From contig NZ_JAIQWW010000014.1 in NCBI RefSeq assembly GCF_020164455.1, positions 111,573 to 175,572 of the forward strand: a stretch of 64,000 nt of DNA, read 5' to 3'. The notes under the pieces were generated by a model. It was given only the letters and a program-made list of their open reading frames with translations, had not been told where the DNA came from and searched no databases. The number at the start of each line of letters is the position of its first letter. Within the stretch, counting starts at the first letter, position 1. The stretch is from Phyllobacterium chamaecytisi (GTDB lineage Bacteria > Pseudomonadota > Alphaproteobacteria > Rhizobiales > Rhizobiaceae). This document shows positions 47,766-55,600 of this stretch, in pieces. The position numbers and the translations under genes were made by a program.

Positions 47766-49949
47766 TTAAGCCGCGCTGGCCTCGACGAGCTTTGGAAAGG
47801 TCATTCGCACCATCGCACCGCGACCGGTATGAAAGCTCTCAGGGGCATCCAGCATTTCGAGATGTCCACTATGATCTTCGATGATTTTCTTGACGATGGC
47901 GAGGCCGAGGCCCGTGCCCTTTTCGCGCGTTGTCACATAGGGCTCGAGCAGTCGATGGCGGTTGTCAGCGGGTAATCCTTTGCCGTTGTCGAGCACTTCG
48001 ACAATGATGGACGAACTGGTGCTGACAGCGCGAACGAGAATGAAACCTTCCTCGATCGCTCCTGTCTGGAGCGCCGTTTCAATGGACTCCGAAGCGTTCT
48101 TGATAATGTTACCGAAAGCCTGGCCAAGGAGCCTGTTGTCGAAATTTCCAACGAGCGGCTCGTCGGTAAAGTCATGCTCGAACTTGATCTGATTGTTGCT
48201 GATTTCCACGAGAAAGGATGCGTCGCGCAGCACATCGCGGATGTCCGTTGCTGCGAGTTGCGGCTTGGGCATACGAGCGAATTCAGAAAACTCATCCACC
48301 ATACGACCTATATCGCCGACCTGGCGGATAATCGTTTCGGTGCATTGGTCGAAAACCTCGCGATCCTCGACAATGACCTTGCCGTAGCGGCGGCGAATGC
48401 GCTCGGCGGAGAGCTGGATCGGCGTTAGTGGATTCTTGATTTCATGGGCAATGCGGCGTGCGACGTCAGCCCAAGCGGATGAGCGGTGGGCAGCGACCAG
48501 ATCGGTGATATCGTCGACCGTCACCACGTAGGAGGTGTGCTGTGTATCGGCGTCTTCCCGGGTAATCTGCACGTTGAAAGAGCGTACGATACCATTGCGG
48601 GTAATGCCTATCTGCTGGCGGCTGGAAGACCTGCCGTTTTCGCGCGCCGCCTCGAATACAGCACCGATTTCCGGAAGGATATGAACGAGGTTCTTGCCGA
48701 TAGCTAGTGCACTATCGATCGATAGCATGTGCTCGGCTGGCCGGTTTAGACCGGCAATATCGCCTTGCGAGTTAACGCTAATAACGCCGGCTGTCACGCC
48801 GGACAGAACCGCTTCCGTAAAGCGCCTGCGCTCATCGATCTCGTCCTTTGCCGAGATCAGATCATTATGCTGGGTTTTCAACTGCTCGACCATATTATTG
48901 AACGTATGGGATAGTGAACCGATATCGCCATCCGAAGCGCGGACAGGCACTGAGACGTCAAAATTGCCGGTGGCAACGTCGCCGGCCGCGCCGATCAACA
49001 GGCGAATGGGCCTGACCACACGATTGGCGACAGCAATGCCAGTCCAGACCGCGGTCAAAAGCAGCAAAAGCGTCAGCTCAATATAGAGCAGCGCGTAGGC
49101 GATCTGCGTATTCTTCCTGTTGCTGGCCAGGGACTGATATTCGGCATTGTTGTCGGTCATGATGCGCATGTTATCCAGCGCTGAAGAATCCACGGCGCGG
49201 ATCGTATAGAGATACAAATCTGGCAGCGCCTGCATCTTGATGATGGCGCCGACAAGGTTGGTGGCTTCCGGCGGTATCAATACCGGCCTGTCGCCCGCCG
49301 CAGTTTTCAACGCCTCTAGTGGCGCTTCTGGAAGGCTATGATCGTTGAAAAGCTGGGCGCTCACGACAACCTCACCGTTGGATCTAACCAGGGATGCGCC
49401 AAGCAGATTGTTGCGGCCTGCATCATAAGTCAGCCAATTTTCGAAGGCACCTCGATCAAGACTGTACAGCATCCGCCGCTGATCGAGATCGATCGCCATC
49501 GATAGAGTTGTGGTCAAAAGACTTTGCGCATTGTCCTCGGTGTAGGACTGCGCGGCCTTAATCGACATATCAATGATCTGATTGTTCTCGGGATTGATCC
49601 AGGAATTCAAACGATTGTCGAGGACAATGAGTGAAAAGCAGGCAACAATGATCGAAGGGATCGACGCGATCAGCGCGAAGATGATCGTTATGTTGGTATG
49701 CAGATCCCGGTGCTTTTCCTTGCTCTTAAACAAAAAGAGCTTCCGGAGCGTGGCGTAGGACAAATAGATCAGCACCAGAATCGAAACCGCATTGGCTGCA
49801 ATAATGATTTGCGTCGTCCGTTTGGTAGGCGAGATGTCTGTGATGCCCATCATGATGACGAACGAAACAATCATTGTCGCCAGCGTCAGGAGCGTCATGA
49901 TCAACGCGCCTTTCGGCAGAACCTGCGGTTTGACTACGGTCTTGCTCAT
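47766..49949 (-). CDS. ntrY: NtrY-type nitrogen-related sensor histidine kinase (727 aa)
   Basis: Membrane sensor with an N-terminal transmembrane pair and a third span (TNITIIFALIASIPSIIVAC), a periplasmic domain of about 170 residues and a fourth span (LLYIELTLLLLLTAVWTGIA). These are followed by HAMP (NRVVRPIRLLIGAAGDVATG), PAS (VLSGVTAGVISVNSQGDIAG), HisKA (DVARRIAHEIKNPLTPIQLS) and HATPase (GQAFGNIIKNASESIE, EVLDNGKGLP, TREKGTGLGLAIVKKIIEDH). ATG 49949 (MSKTVVKPQV) is chosen over a GTG at 50018, but neither has a strong ribosome site. The expected partner ntrX is not downstream. Confidence 0.88.
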   Translation of the reverse strand: MSKTVVKPQVLPKGALIMTLLTLATMIVSFVIMMGITDISPTKRTTQIIIAANAVSILVLIYLSYATLRKLFLFKSKEKHRDLHTNITIIFALIASIPSIIVACFSLIVLDNRLNSWINPENNQIIDMSIKAAQSYTEDNAQSLLTTTLSMAIDLDQRRMLYSLDRGAFENWLTYDAGRNNLLGASLVRSNGEVVVSAQLFNDHSLPEAPLEALKTAAGDRPVLIPPEATNLVGAIIKMQALPDLYLYTIRAVDSSALDNMRIMTDNNAEYQSLASNRKNTQIAYALLYIELTLLLLLTAVWTGIAVANRVVRPIRLLIGAAGDVATGNFDVSVPVRASDGDIGSLSHTFNNMVEQLKTQHNDLISAKDEIDERRRFTEAVLSGVTAGVISVNSQGDIAGLNRPAEHMLSIDSALAIGKNLVHILPEIGAVFEAARENGRSSSRQQIGITRNGIVRSFNVQITREDADTQHTSYVVTVDDITDLVAAHRSSAWADVARRIAHEIKNPLTPIQLSAERIRRRYGKVIVEDREVFDQCTETIIRQVGDIGRMVDEFSEFARMPKPQLAATDIRDVLRDASFLVEISNNQIKFEHDFTDEPLVGNFDNRLLGQAFGNIIKNASESIETALQTGAIEEGFILVRAVSTSSSIIVEVLDNGKGLPADNRHRLLEPYVTTREKGTGLGLAIVKKIIEDHSGHLEMLDAPESFHTGRGAMVRMTFPKLVEASAA

Positions 49950-50072
49950 TTGCTGTCGATTATCGGTCGCAGCGTTGCTTGTAAAGGAAGCTTGCGCTCC
50001 GAACGCGGTTTGAGGCACGAGGCTTTAGCAGCGTTGCTGATGTGCCACGTGCCAGTTTGAAAGGTCCAAGTT

Positions 50073-50576
50073 TTGACGATACGCCCAATCCTGAAATATC
50101 CGCATCCCGCACTGCGTTCATTGGCTGAACGCGTTACAGAGTTTGGGGATGATCTCCGTTTGCTGGCCGATGACCTCCTGGAGACAATGCGGGCGGCGCC
50201 GGGAATAGGCATAACTGCTCCACATATCGGCCTTTTGAAGCGCATTGTCGTTCTTGAACTTGATCGGGGGCAACCAGCTCGCTTCTACGTTAATCCGGAC
50301 ATCGAATGGTTTTCGGCTGACATCGTCAGGCACGAAGAGGGCAGTGTTTCTATGCCAGGCGTTTCGAACGAGGTCGAGCGGCCGGCTTCCATTCGGGTTC
50401 GCTATGAGGACCTCTCGGGCGTGTCTCAGACAGAAGAAGCGGCCGGTCTCCTGTCCATCTGTTTGCAGCACGAAATCGATCAGCTCGATGGCATATTCTG
50501 GGTGTACCGTTTGTCGAAACTCAAGCGTGACAGATTGATCAAACGTTATGAGAAGTTGTCGCGCGATCAGCGGTGA
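50073..50576 (+). CDS. Peptide-deformylase-like protein with lost metal ligands (167 aa)
   Basis: The fold is peptide deformylase: motif 1 GIGITAPHIG (normally GxGxAAxQ), motif 2 HEEGSVSMPG (normally EGCLS) and motif 3 QHEIDQLDG (normally HExxH). The metal-binding Cys is Ser and the second His is Gln, both verified in the DNA. Of the usual Cys-His-His metal site, only one His remains. The protein is full length without a frameshift, so it is a conserved paralogue rather than a decaying gene, probably not a deformylase. The start is TTG 50073 with AAGG upstream; this is tentative. Confidence 0.85.
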   Translation: MTIRPILKYPHPALRSLAERVTEFGDDLRLLADDLLETMRAAPGIGITAPHIGLLKRIVVLELDRGQPARFYVNPDIEWFSADIVRHEEGSVSMPGVSNEVERPASIRVRYEDLSGVSQTEEAAGLLSICLQHEIDQLDGIFWVYRLSKLKRDRLIKRYEKLSRDQR

Positions 50577-51061
50577 ATTGGATCCTTCCACAAAACACCT
50601 TCCGGCTTTTCCACCGGCTCAATATCGAGATTGACGACGACAGGCTCCTGACCGGAGCGGACAAGAACGCATTCAAGCGATTCGTCCGAACTGGCGTTGA
50701 TCTCCTGATGTGGCACGTATGGCGGCACGAAGATGAAATCGCCGGGGCCGGCTTCCGCGACATATTCCAGCCTTTCGCCCCAGCGCATCCGTGCGCGGCC
50801 TTTGACCACGTAAATAATGCTCTCCAGATCGCCGTGATGATGCGCGCCGGTCTTGGCGTTGGCATGAATGACAACTGTCCCCGCCCAGATTTTTTCGGCT
50901 CCAGCCCGGGCGCGGTTGATGGCGGCGGCCCGATTCATACCCGGCGTTTGTGCCGTATTCGGATCAAGGGAATCCCCGGGAATAATTTTGACCCCATGCT
51001 CCCGCCAGTCGACTGGATGATCCTGCGTGCGCGCGTCGCCATGTTGATGATCGTCTGACAT
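50567..51061 (-). CDS. Cupin-domain protein (164 aa)
   Basis: Cupin barrel with motif 1 NAKTGAHHHGDLESIIYVVK (HHH plus Glu) and motif 2 AGPGDFIFVPPYVPHQEINA. ATG 51061 (MSDDHQHGDARTQDH) follows GGCAGGAGG. It overlaps the deformylase-like gene end by ten bases (convergent). The N-terminal segment has several His and Asp and may be a metal-rich tail. Function unknown. Confidence 0.88.
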   Translation of the reverse strand: MSDDHQHGDARTQDHPVDWREHGVKIIPGDSLDPNTAQTPGMNRAAAINRARAGAEKIWAGTVVIHANAKTGAHHHGDLESIIYVVKGRARMRWGERLEYVAEAGPGDFIFVPPYVPHQEINASSDESLECVLVRSGQEPVVVNLDIEPVEKPEGVLWKDPIHR

Positions 51062-51266
51062 CGATGCCTCCTGCCTCTTCGCGATGTTACCGGCAATGTA
51101 GCGAGGAGAATGCAACGACACCAGAGATCAACCGCTGTCAGGATGTGCATGTATCGGCGGTTGCAAACGCATAGCAAATAATTTCTACTTCTCCTGGAAC
51201 ATTGGCATATTGTTCTGCGAACTTAGTGCCCGAGATTGCTAGCATGCGAATTCGACAACGAAACCA

Positions 51267-51299
51267 GTAGGATACGGATGATATCCTACAGTAGCTGTA
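51267..51299 (+). promoter_or_regulatory. Palindromic control site just before the betaine-type operon
   Basis: GTAGGATA (51267-51274) and TATCCTAC (51282-51289) form a perfect 8-bp inverted repeat with a 7-base spacer, overlapped by TACAG-TAG-CTGTA (51287-51299). It ends nine bases before the first ATG (51309) and contains part of the ribosome site. It could be an operator or a leader hairpin that hides the start. Confidence 0.65.
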
Positions 51300-51308
51300 G
51301 GGAAAACC

Positions 51309-52190
51309 ATGATCTTGAAAAGTGTCGCCTCAATTGGGCTTGGCGTTCTTGTAGCATTGACGGCGGCGACGTCCGGCTTTGCGCAGACAGTGAAAATTGG
51401 CAGCAAGAATTTCACTGAACAGTTCGTGGTTGCCGAAATCTATGCGCAGGCGTTGGAGAAGGCCGGCGTCACAGTCGAGCGCCGGCTGAACCTTGGCGCT
51501 ACGCTCATCGCACATTCGGCACTGACGAGCGGCGAAATCGATCTTTATCCGGAGTATACCGGGACCGCACTCGCGGCGGTCGTCAAGGGCGACCTGTCAG
51601 GCTCGGCCGACAAGATCTACAAGGACGTCAAGGATTATTACGAGAAGAACCTGCAGCTGACACTGCTCGAGCCAACGCAGATCAACAATGGCTATGCCAT
51701 CATTACGCTTCCCGAGACCGCCGAAAAATACAAACTCAAGACGCTGACGGATCTTGGTCCCGCCTCCAAGGAGCTCTCCTTTGGCGCCGAAGGTGGCTTT
51801 GGCGAACGCAAGGATGGTCTGCCGGGATTGAAGCAGGTTTACGGGATCGAGTTCAAGGATTTCCGCATCTTTGCCAAGCTTGGTATCCGCTACAGCGCGC
51901 TGACGAGCAAGAACATCGATGTGTCCTATGGTTTCAGCACGGACTGGCAGATCGCCGATAGCAACCTCGTTGTTCTTGATGACGACAAGCATCTTTTCCC
52001 TCCCTATTATCTTGTGCCTGTCGTTCGCCAGGATGCCTTGGCGAAGAACCCGAAGATCGCTGAAGTGCTCAACAAGGTCAGCCCGCTTTTGACCAACGAG
52101 ATCATGCGCGACCTGAATGCGGCCGTCGAACGCGACAAGAAGGAACCAAAGGAAGTCGCTGCAGAGTTCCTGAAAGAAAAAGGTATTTGA
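51309..52190 (+). CDS. Substrate-binding protein of a quaternary-amine (glycine-betaine-type) ABC transporter (293 aa)
   Basis: Periplasmic binding protein of the OpuC/OsmX/OpuBC-like family. Signal peptide MILKSVASIGLGVLVALTAA is followed by KIGSKNFTEQFVVAEIYAQA, the family signature. LVDLYPEYTG-type motif is seen as EIDLYPEYTGTALAAVVKGD. DVSYGFSTDWQIADSNLVVL and FPPYYLVPVVRQ complete the fold. The pocket is expected to have aromatic residues for a trimethylammonium group. First gene of the operon. Confidence 0.93.
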   Translation: MILKSVASIGLGVLVALTAATSGFAQTVKIGSKNFTEQFVVAEIYAQALEKAGVTVERRLNLGATLIAHSALTSGEIDLYPEYTGTALAAVVKGDLSGSADKIYKDVKDYYEKNLQLTLLEPTQINNGYAIITLPETAEKYKLKTLTDLGPASKELSFGAEGGFGERKDGLPGLKQVYGIEFKDFRIFAKLGIRYSALTSKNIDVSYGFSTDWQIADSNLVVLDDDKHLFPPYYLVPVVRQDALAKNPKIAEVLNKVSPLLTNEIMRDLNAAVERDKKEPKEVAAEFLKEKGI

Positions 52191-52239
52191 TTATACTCGA
52201 CGGAACCGAGCGGTTTCGCCGATCATTTGAACGTGTATG

Positions 52240-52261
52240 GCGGAGATGGCCACATCTCCGC
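52240..52261 (+). terminator. Intercistronic stem-loop between binding protein and permease genes
   Basis: GCGGAGATG - GCCA - CATCTCCGC, a perfect 9-bp stem within the 112-base gap. No T tract follows. This is the usual position of hairpins that raise the amount of binding protein over permease by protecting the mRNA 3' end or reducing read-through. Confidence 0.75.
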
Positions 52262-52302
52262 TATTTCATTGCTGAAGCGACCATGCAGGCAGGACGGCAC
52301 CC

Positions 52303-52923
52303 TTGAACTGGGCTCCCAAAAACATTCCGGAAATACTCACTGCTACGTGGCAGCATCTGGTGCTCTCGGTTTCCTCTGTGCTGATAGGACTGGTGATTGC
52401 GTTAATCCTCGGGATCATCTGCGCGCGACGGCCAAAGCTGTATGCCGTTGTCCTGACGATAACCGGCATCATTTTCGTTATCCCCAGTCTGGCGCTATTC
52501 GCACTTTTAATTCCCTGGCTTGGCCTTGGGACAAAGCCGGCGCTGGTTGGACTGTCGTCCTATTGCCTGCTTATTCTCCTGCGCAACGTCGTAACCGGAT
52601 TGCGCGGTGTACCGGCCGATGTTCTCGATGCCGCAGATGGTATGGGTTACAATGCCCGGCAGCGGCTTGTCGGGATCGAACTCCCTCTTGCATTGCCGCT
52701 CATCGTTTCGGGCATACGCATTGCCCTTGTTACCGTGATCGGCATAGCCACGGTAGCGGCCTTCATCGACGGCGGCGGGCTTGGCACGATCATTTTGATG
52801 GGGATCGATCAGAACTATACCGAGAAAATACTTGTCGGCGGCATTCTGACATCCTTGATGGCGATCTTCTTCGATGTCGTGCTCAGTCAGGCCGAGAAAT
52901 ATCTCGTTCGGGGGAGGGCATGA
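52303..52923 (+). CDS. Betaine-type ABC transporter permease 1 (206 aa)
   Basis: OpuCB/ProW-like permease with about five spans. The cytoplasmic EAA-type loop reads LRGVPADVLDAADGMGYNAR, QRLVGIELPLALPLIVSGI. The start is TTG 52303 with GGACGGC upstream, which gives the full first span. It ends two bases before the next permease start, so the two are coupled. Confidence 0.92.
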   Translation: MNWAPKNIPEILTATWQHLVLSVSSVLIGLVIALILGIICARRPKLYAVVLTITGIIFVIPSLALFALLIPWLGLGTKPALVGLSSYCLLILLRNVVTGLRGVPADVLDAADGMGYNARQRLVGIELPLALPLIVSGIRIALVTVIGIATVAAFIDGGGLGTIILMGIDQNYTEKILVGGILTSLMAIFFDVVLSQAEKYLVRGRA

Positions 52924-52924
52924 C

Positions 52925-53566
52925 ATGTTGATCACCGCCTTCACTTGGATCATCAATCATCAGCCGGAATTCTACCAGGCGCTTGGCCAGCATCTGATCA
53001 TGTCGGGCGTCTCGTTGGCCTTTGCGCTGGCCATTGGACTGCCGCTGGCGATCCTGATCATCAACCGGGGCGGCCTCGCCTTCGCAGTCATCAACACAAT
53101 TAACGCACTGCGCACGATTCCCAGTCTCGCAATCCTCGCTATCATGATGCCGCTTCTTGGCATCGGATTGTGGCCGTCCATCGTGGCCCTGACCATCCTC
53201 GCTTTGCCGCCAATTCTGCTCAATGCTTTCATCGGACTGCGCGATGTCGACCCCGATGCCGTCGAAGCGGCAACAGGAATGGGCATGAGCAGGGGGCAGG
53301 TTCTGCGCAAGATACGCATTCCCCTTGCAGCCCCGGCCATGTTCGCGGGCGCACGCACCGCCGCCGTTCAGGTGCTGGCTGGTGCGACGCTTGCCCCTTT
53401 CATCGGGGGCGGCGGACTTGGCGATTTCATCGCCGTCGGCATCAGCATGATGGATATGTCGAGGCTACTGGTCGGCGCCATTCCCATTGCGCTGCTCGCG
53501 CTCACGACCGAGTTTACTCTTGGCCTCGCCGAGAAAATCTTTTTTGCAGAGAGATCTACCGCATGA
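52925..53566 (+). CDS. Betaine-type ABC transporter permease 2 (213 aa)
   Basis: Second OpuC-type permease, MLITAFTWIINHQPEFYQAL, with EAA loop GLRDVDPDAVEAATGMGMSR, RKIRIPLAAPAMFAGARTAA. Five to six spans. ATG 52925 follows GGGAGGGCATGAC. Its stop overlaps the ATPase start by four bases (ATGA at 53563-53566). Confidence 0.92.
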   Translation: MLITAFTWIINHQPEFYQALGQHLIMSGVSLAFALAIGLPLAILIINRGGLAFAVINTINALRTIPSLAILAIMMPLLGIGLWPSIVALTILALPPILLNAFIGLRDVDPDAVEAATGMGMSRGQVLRKIRIPLAAPAMFAGARTAAVQVLAGATLAPFIGGGGLGDFIAVGISMMDMSRLLVGAIPIALLALTTEFTLGLAEKIFFAERSTA

Positions 53567-54495
53567 TCACCATGGAACATGTGACCAAACGTTTTGCTGC
53601 GGACGGACCGGCTTCAGTCGACGATCTTTCTCTTGTCGTTCCGGAAGGGACGACAACAGCGCTGATCGGTCCATCGGGCTGCGGCAAGACCACGACAATG
53701 CGCATGATCAACCGCCTGATCGACCCAACGGAAGGCAAGATCATCGTCAATGATGAGGACGTCACAAAGGTCGACCCGGTCGAACTGCGCCGGCACATTG
53801 GCTACGTGATCCAGCAGGTCGGTCTGTTTCCGCATATGACCATTGCTCAGAACATTGCGGCGGTGCCGAAATTGCTCGGATGGACCGAGGCGAAAATAAA
53901 GAGCCGTACGGAAGAACTGCTGGATCTGGTCGGGCTCGACCCGAGCGAAATGCTGAAGCGCTACCCGCGCCAACTCTCCGGCGGGCAGCGCCAGCGTATC
54001 GGCGTGGCACGCGCGCTTGCAGCCGATCCGCCAGTGCTGTTGATGGATGAGCCCTTTGGCGCGATCGATCCGATCGCCAGGACGAGACTTCAGGACGAAT
54101 TTCGCCAGATATTGCGTCGTGTGCGCAAGACTGTTGTGCTCGTCACCCATGATCTCGATGAGGCCATCCGGCTTGGAGACCGCATCGCCATCATGAAAAG
54201 CGGCAAGATCGTACAGTACGATACGCCGGATGCAGTGCTGTCTCACCCCGCCGACGCTTTTGTGGAAAATTTCGTCGGGATAGACCGCGCGATCAAGCGG
54301 CTCGGCCTGTTCACTGTAAACGATGCGATGAACACTACAACGCCGCGCCCAGGTGCCAGTACAGTTGCACCGACCAGCAGTCTGCGCGAAGCACTGGCGT
54401 TGATGGTTGCCGCCAATAGCGACGTTCTTGCCGTTGTTGACGAGAGCGGCGCAGTGAAGGGGCAATTGACACGGGACGCTATTTTTGCGGTCTGA
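53563..54495 (+). CDS. Betaine-type ABC transporter ATPase with CBS domain (310 aa)
   Basis: OpuCA-like ATPase. Walker A LIGPSGCGKTTTMRMI, signature RQLSGGQRQRIGVARALAAD, Walker B VLLMDEPFGAIDP, H-loop VLVTHDLDEA are intact. A C-terminal CBS-type region (VAPTSSLREALALMVAANSD, VLAVVDESGAVKGQLT) is present, as in osmoprotectant ATPases. ATG 53563 is chosen because of the ATGA overlap; the upstream frame to 53170 overlaps the permease. Confidence 0.95.
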   Translation: MITMEHVTKRFAADGPASVDDLSLVVPEGTTTALIGPSGCGKTTTMRMINRLIDPTEGKIIVNDEDVTKVDPVELRRHIGYVIQQVGLFPHMTIAQNIAAVPKLLGWTEAKIKSRTEELLDLVGLDPSEMLKRYPRQLSGGQRQRIGVARALAADPPVLLMDEPFGAIDPIARTRLQDEFRQILRRVRKTVVLVTHDLDEAIRLGDRIAIMKSGKIVQYDTPDAVLSHPADAFVENFVGIDRAIKRLGLFTVNDAMNTTTPRPGASTVAPTSSLREALALMVAANSDVLAVVDESGAVKGQLTRDAIFAV

Positions 54496-54526
54496 TGGCC
54501 GGTACGGAAGCAAGGGTAACCCAGCA

Positions 54527-55600
54527 ATGCACATCGGAATATCGATCACGCCGTTTGGCCATCATCCCGCCGCCTGGCGTGAGAAATCGGAAGATGCGAT
54601 TCATTTCAACGCTTTGGCGGCGCAGGTGAAGAAAGCAGAAGAAGGCGGGTTGGACTTCGCATTCTTTGCCGATCGGCTTGGTCAACGGCCCCTGAATGAT
54701 CTGTCGCCGCAGGCCGTGCCTTTCGAACCGACGACGCTGGTTGCGGCGCTTGCCACTGTCGTCCGCCGGATCGGGCTGATCGCAACCGCTGCAACGACCC
54801 AGCACGAACCTTACAACCTCGCGCGCCGCTTTGCCTCGCTCGATACTATCAGCAAGGGCAGGGCTGGGTGGAATGTCGTGGTTTCGCCGGGCGCAACCGC
54901 GCGCGACCAGGAATATCTCGATGTGGTCAGCCGGCTTTGGGACAGCTGGGAGGATGACGCCTTTGTTTATGACAAGGCGTCAGGGCGTTTTTTCCTGCCG
55001 GAGAAGATGCACCTTCTTGATCACAAAGGCGAGTATTTCACCGTGCGTGGTCCGCTCAACGTCAATCGTTCGCCGCAAGGCAAGCCAGTTGTGTCGCACG
55101 TGCTGACGTCTGATACCGCCGAGATTGCCTTGCGCTCGGCTGAACTTGTTTTCATTGATCCGGCGTCGGTGGACGAGGCGAGGACGCTTGTCTCCGATTT
55201 CACGCAACGGCTCGAACGGCATGATCGCAAACGGTCCGAGGTGAGGATCCTTGCAAATGTCATTCCGTTCATCGGCGCTACCAAATCTGACGCACAGCAA
55301 CTCCATGACAGACTGGATGCGTTGTCGCCCGATCGAGAAAGGCCTGGAGGTTTGGTGGCCATCGGCACGACCCTCGATATTGCGGATGCGTTACAAGCGT
55401 GGTCGGGCATTGTCGATGGTTTCACCGTCCTGCCTCCGGTGGCGCCGGAAGGTGTCGACGCCTTTGTTGATCACGTTGTACCGGAACTTCGAAAGCGCGG
55501 ATTGTTCCGCAACTCCTATGAGGGCAGCACACTGCGCGAGCATCTTGGAATGCACCGTCCGCGCCATCCGGCCAGCAAAGCAGCGGAGCAAACATTATGA
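54527..55600 (+). CDS. Flavin-dependent monooxygenase, NtaA/DmoA type, copy 1 (357 aa)
   Basis: Luciferase-like (LLM) TIM-barrel monooxygenase using reduced flavin. MHIGISITPFGHHPAAWREK is a family start, followed by EEGGLDFAFFADRLGQRPLN, ATAATTQHEPYNLARRFASL and SKGRAGWNVVVSPGATARDQ. It needs a flavin reductase from elsewhere. It is somewhat shorter than copy 2 and ends with an ATGA overlap into it. The NtaA/DmoA/SoxA group oxidises C-N or C-S bonds. Confidence 0.9.
   Translation: MHIGISITPFGHHPAAWREKSEDAIHFNALAAQVKKAEEGGLDFAFFADRLGQRPLNDLSPQAVPFEPTTLVAALATVVRRIGLIATAATTQHEPYNLARRFASLDTISKGRAGWNVVVSPGATARDQEYLDVVSRLWDSWEDDAFVYDKASGRFFLPEKMHLLDHKGEYFTVRGPLNVNRSPQGKPVVSHVLTSDTAEIALRSAELVFIDPASVDEARTLVSDFTQRLERHDRKRSEVRILANVIPFIGATKSDAQQLHDRLDALSPDRERPGGLVAIGTTLDIADALQAWSGIVDGFTVLPPVAPEGVDAFVDHVVPELRKRGLFRNSYEGSTLREHLGMHRPRHPASKAAEQTL

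Noticed and set aside
51309..54495. Transporter as a plain osmoprotectant system
   Set aside because: Sequence alone allows it, but the tight linkage by ATGA overlaps and small gaps to four catabolic-type genes makes a nutrient-uptake role more likely; kept only as an alternative.
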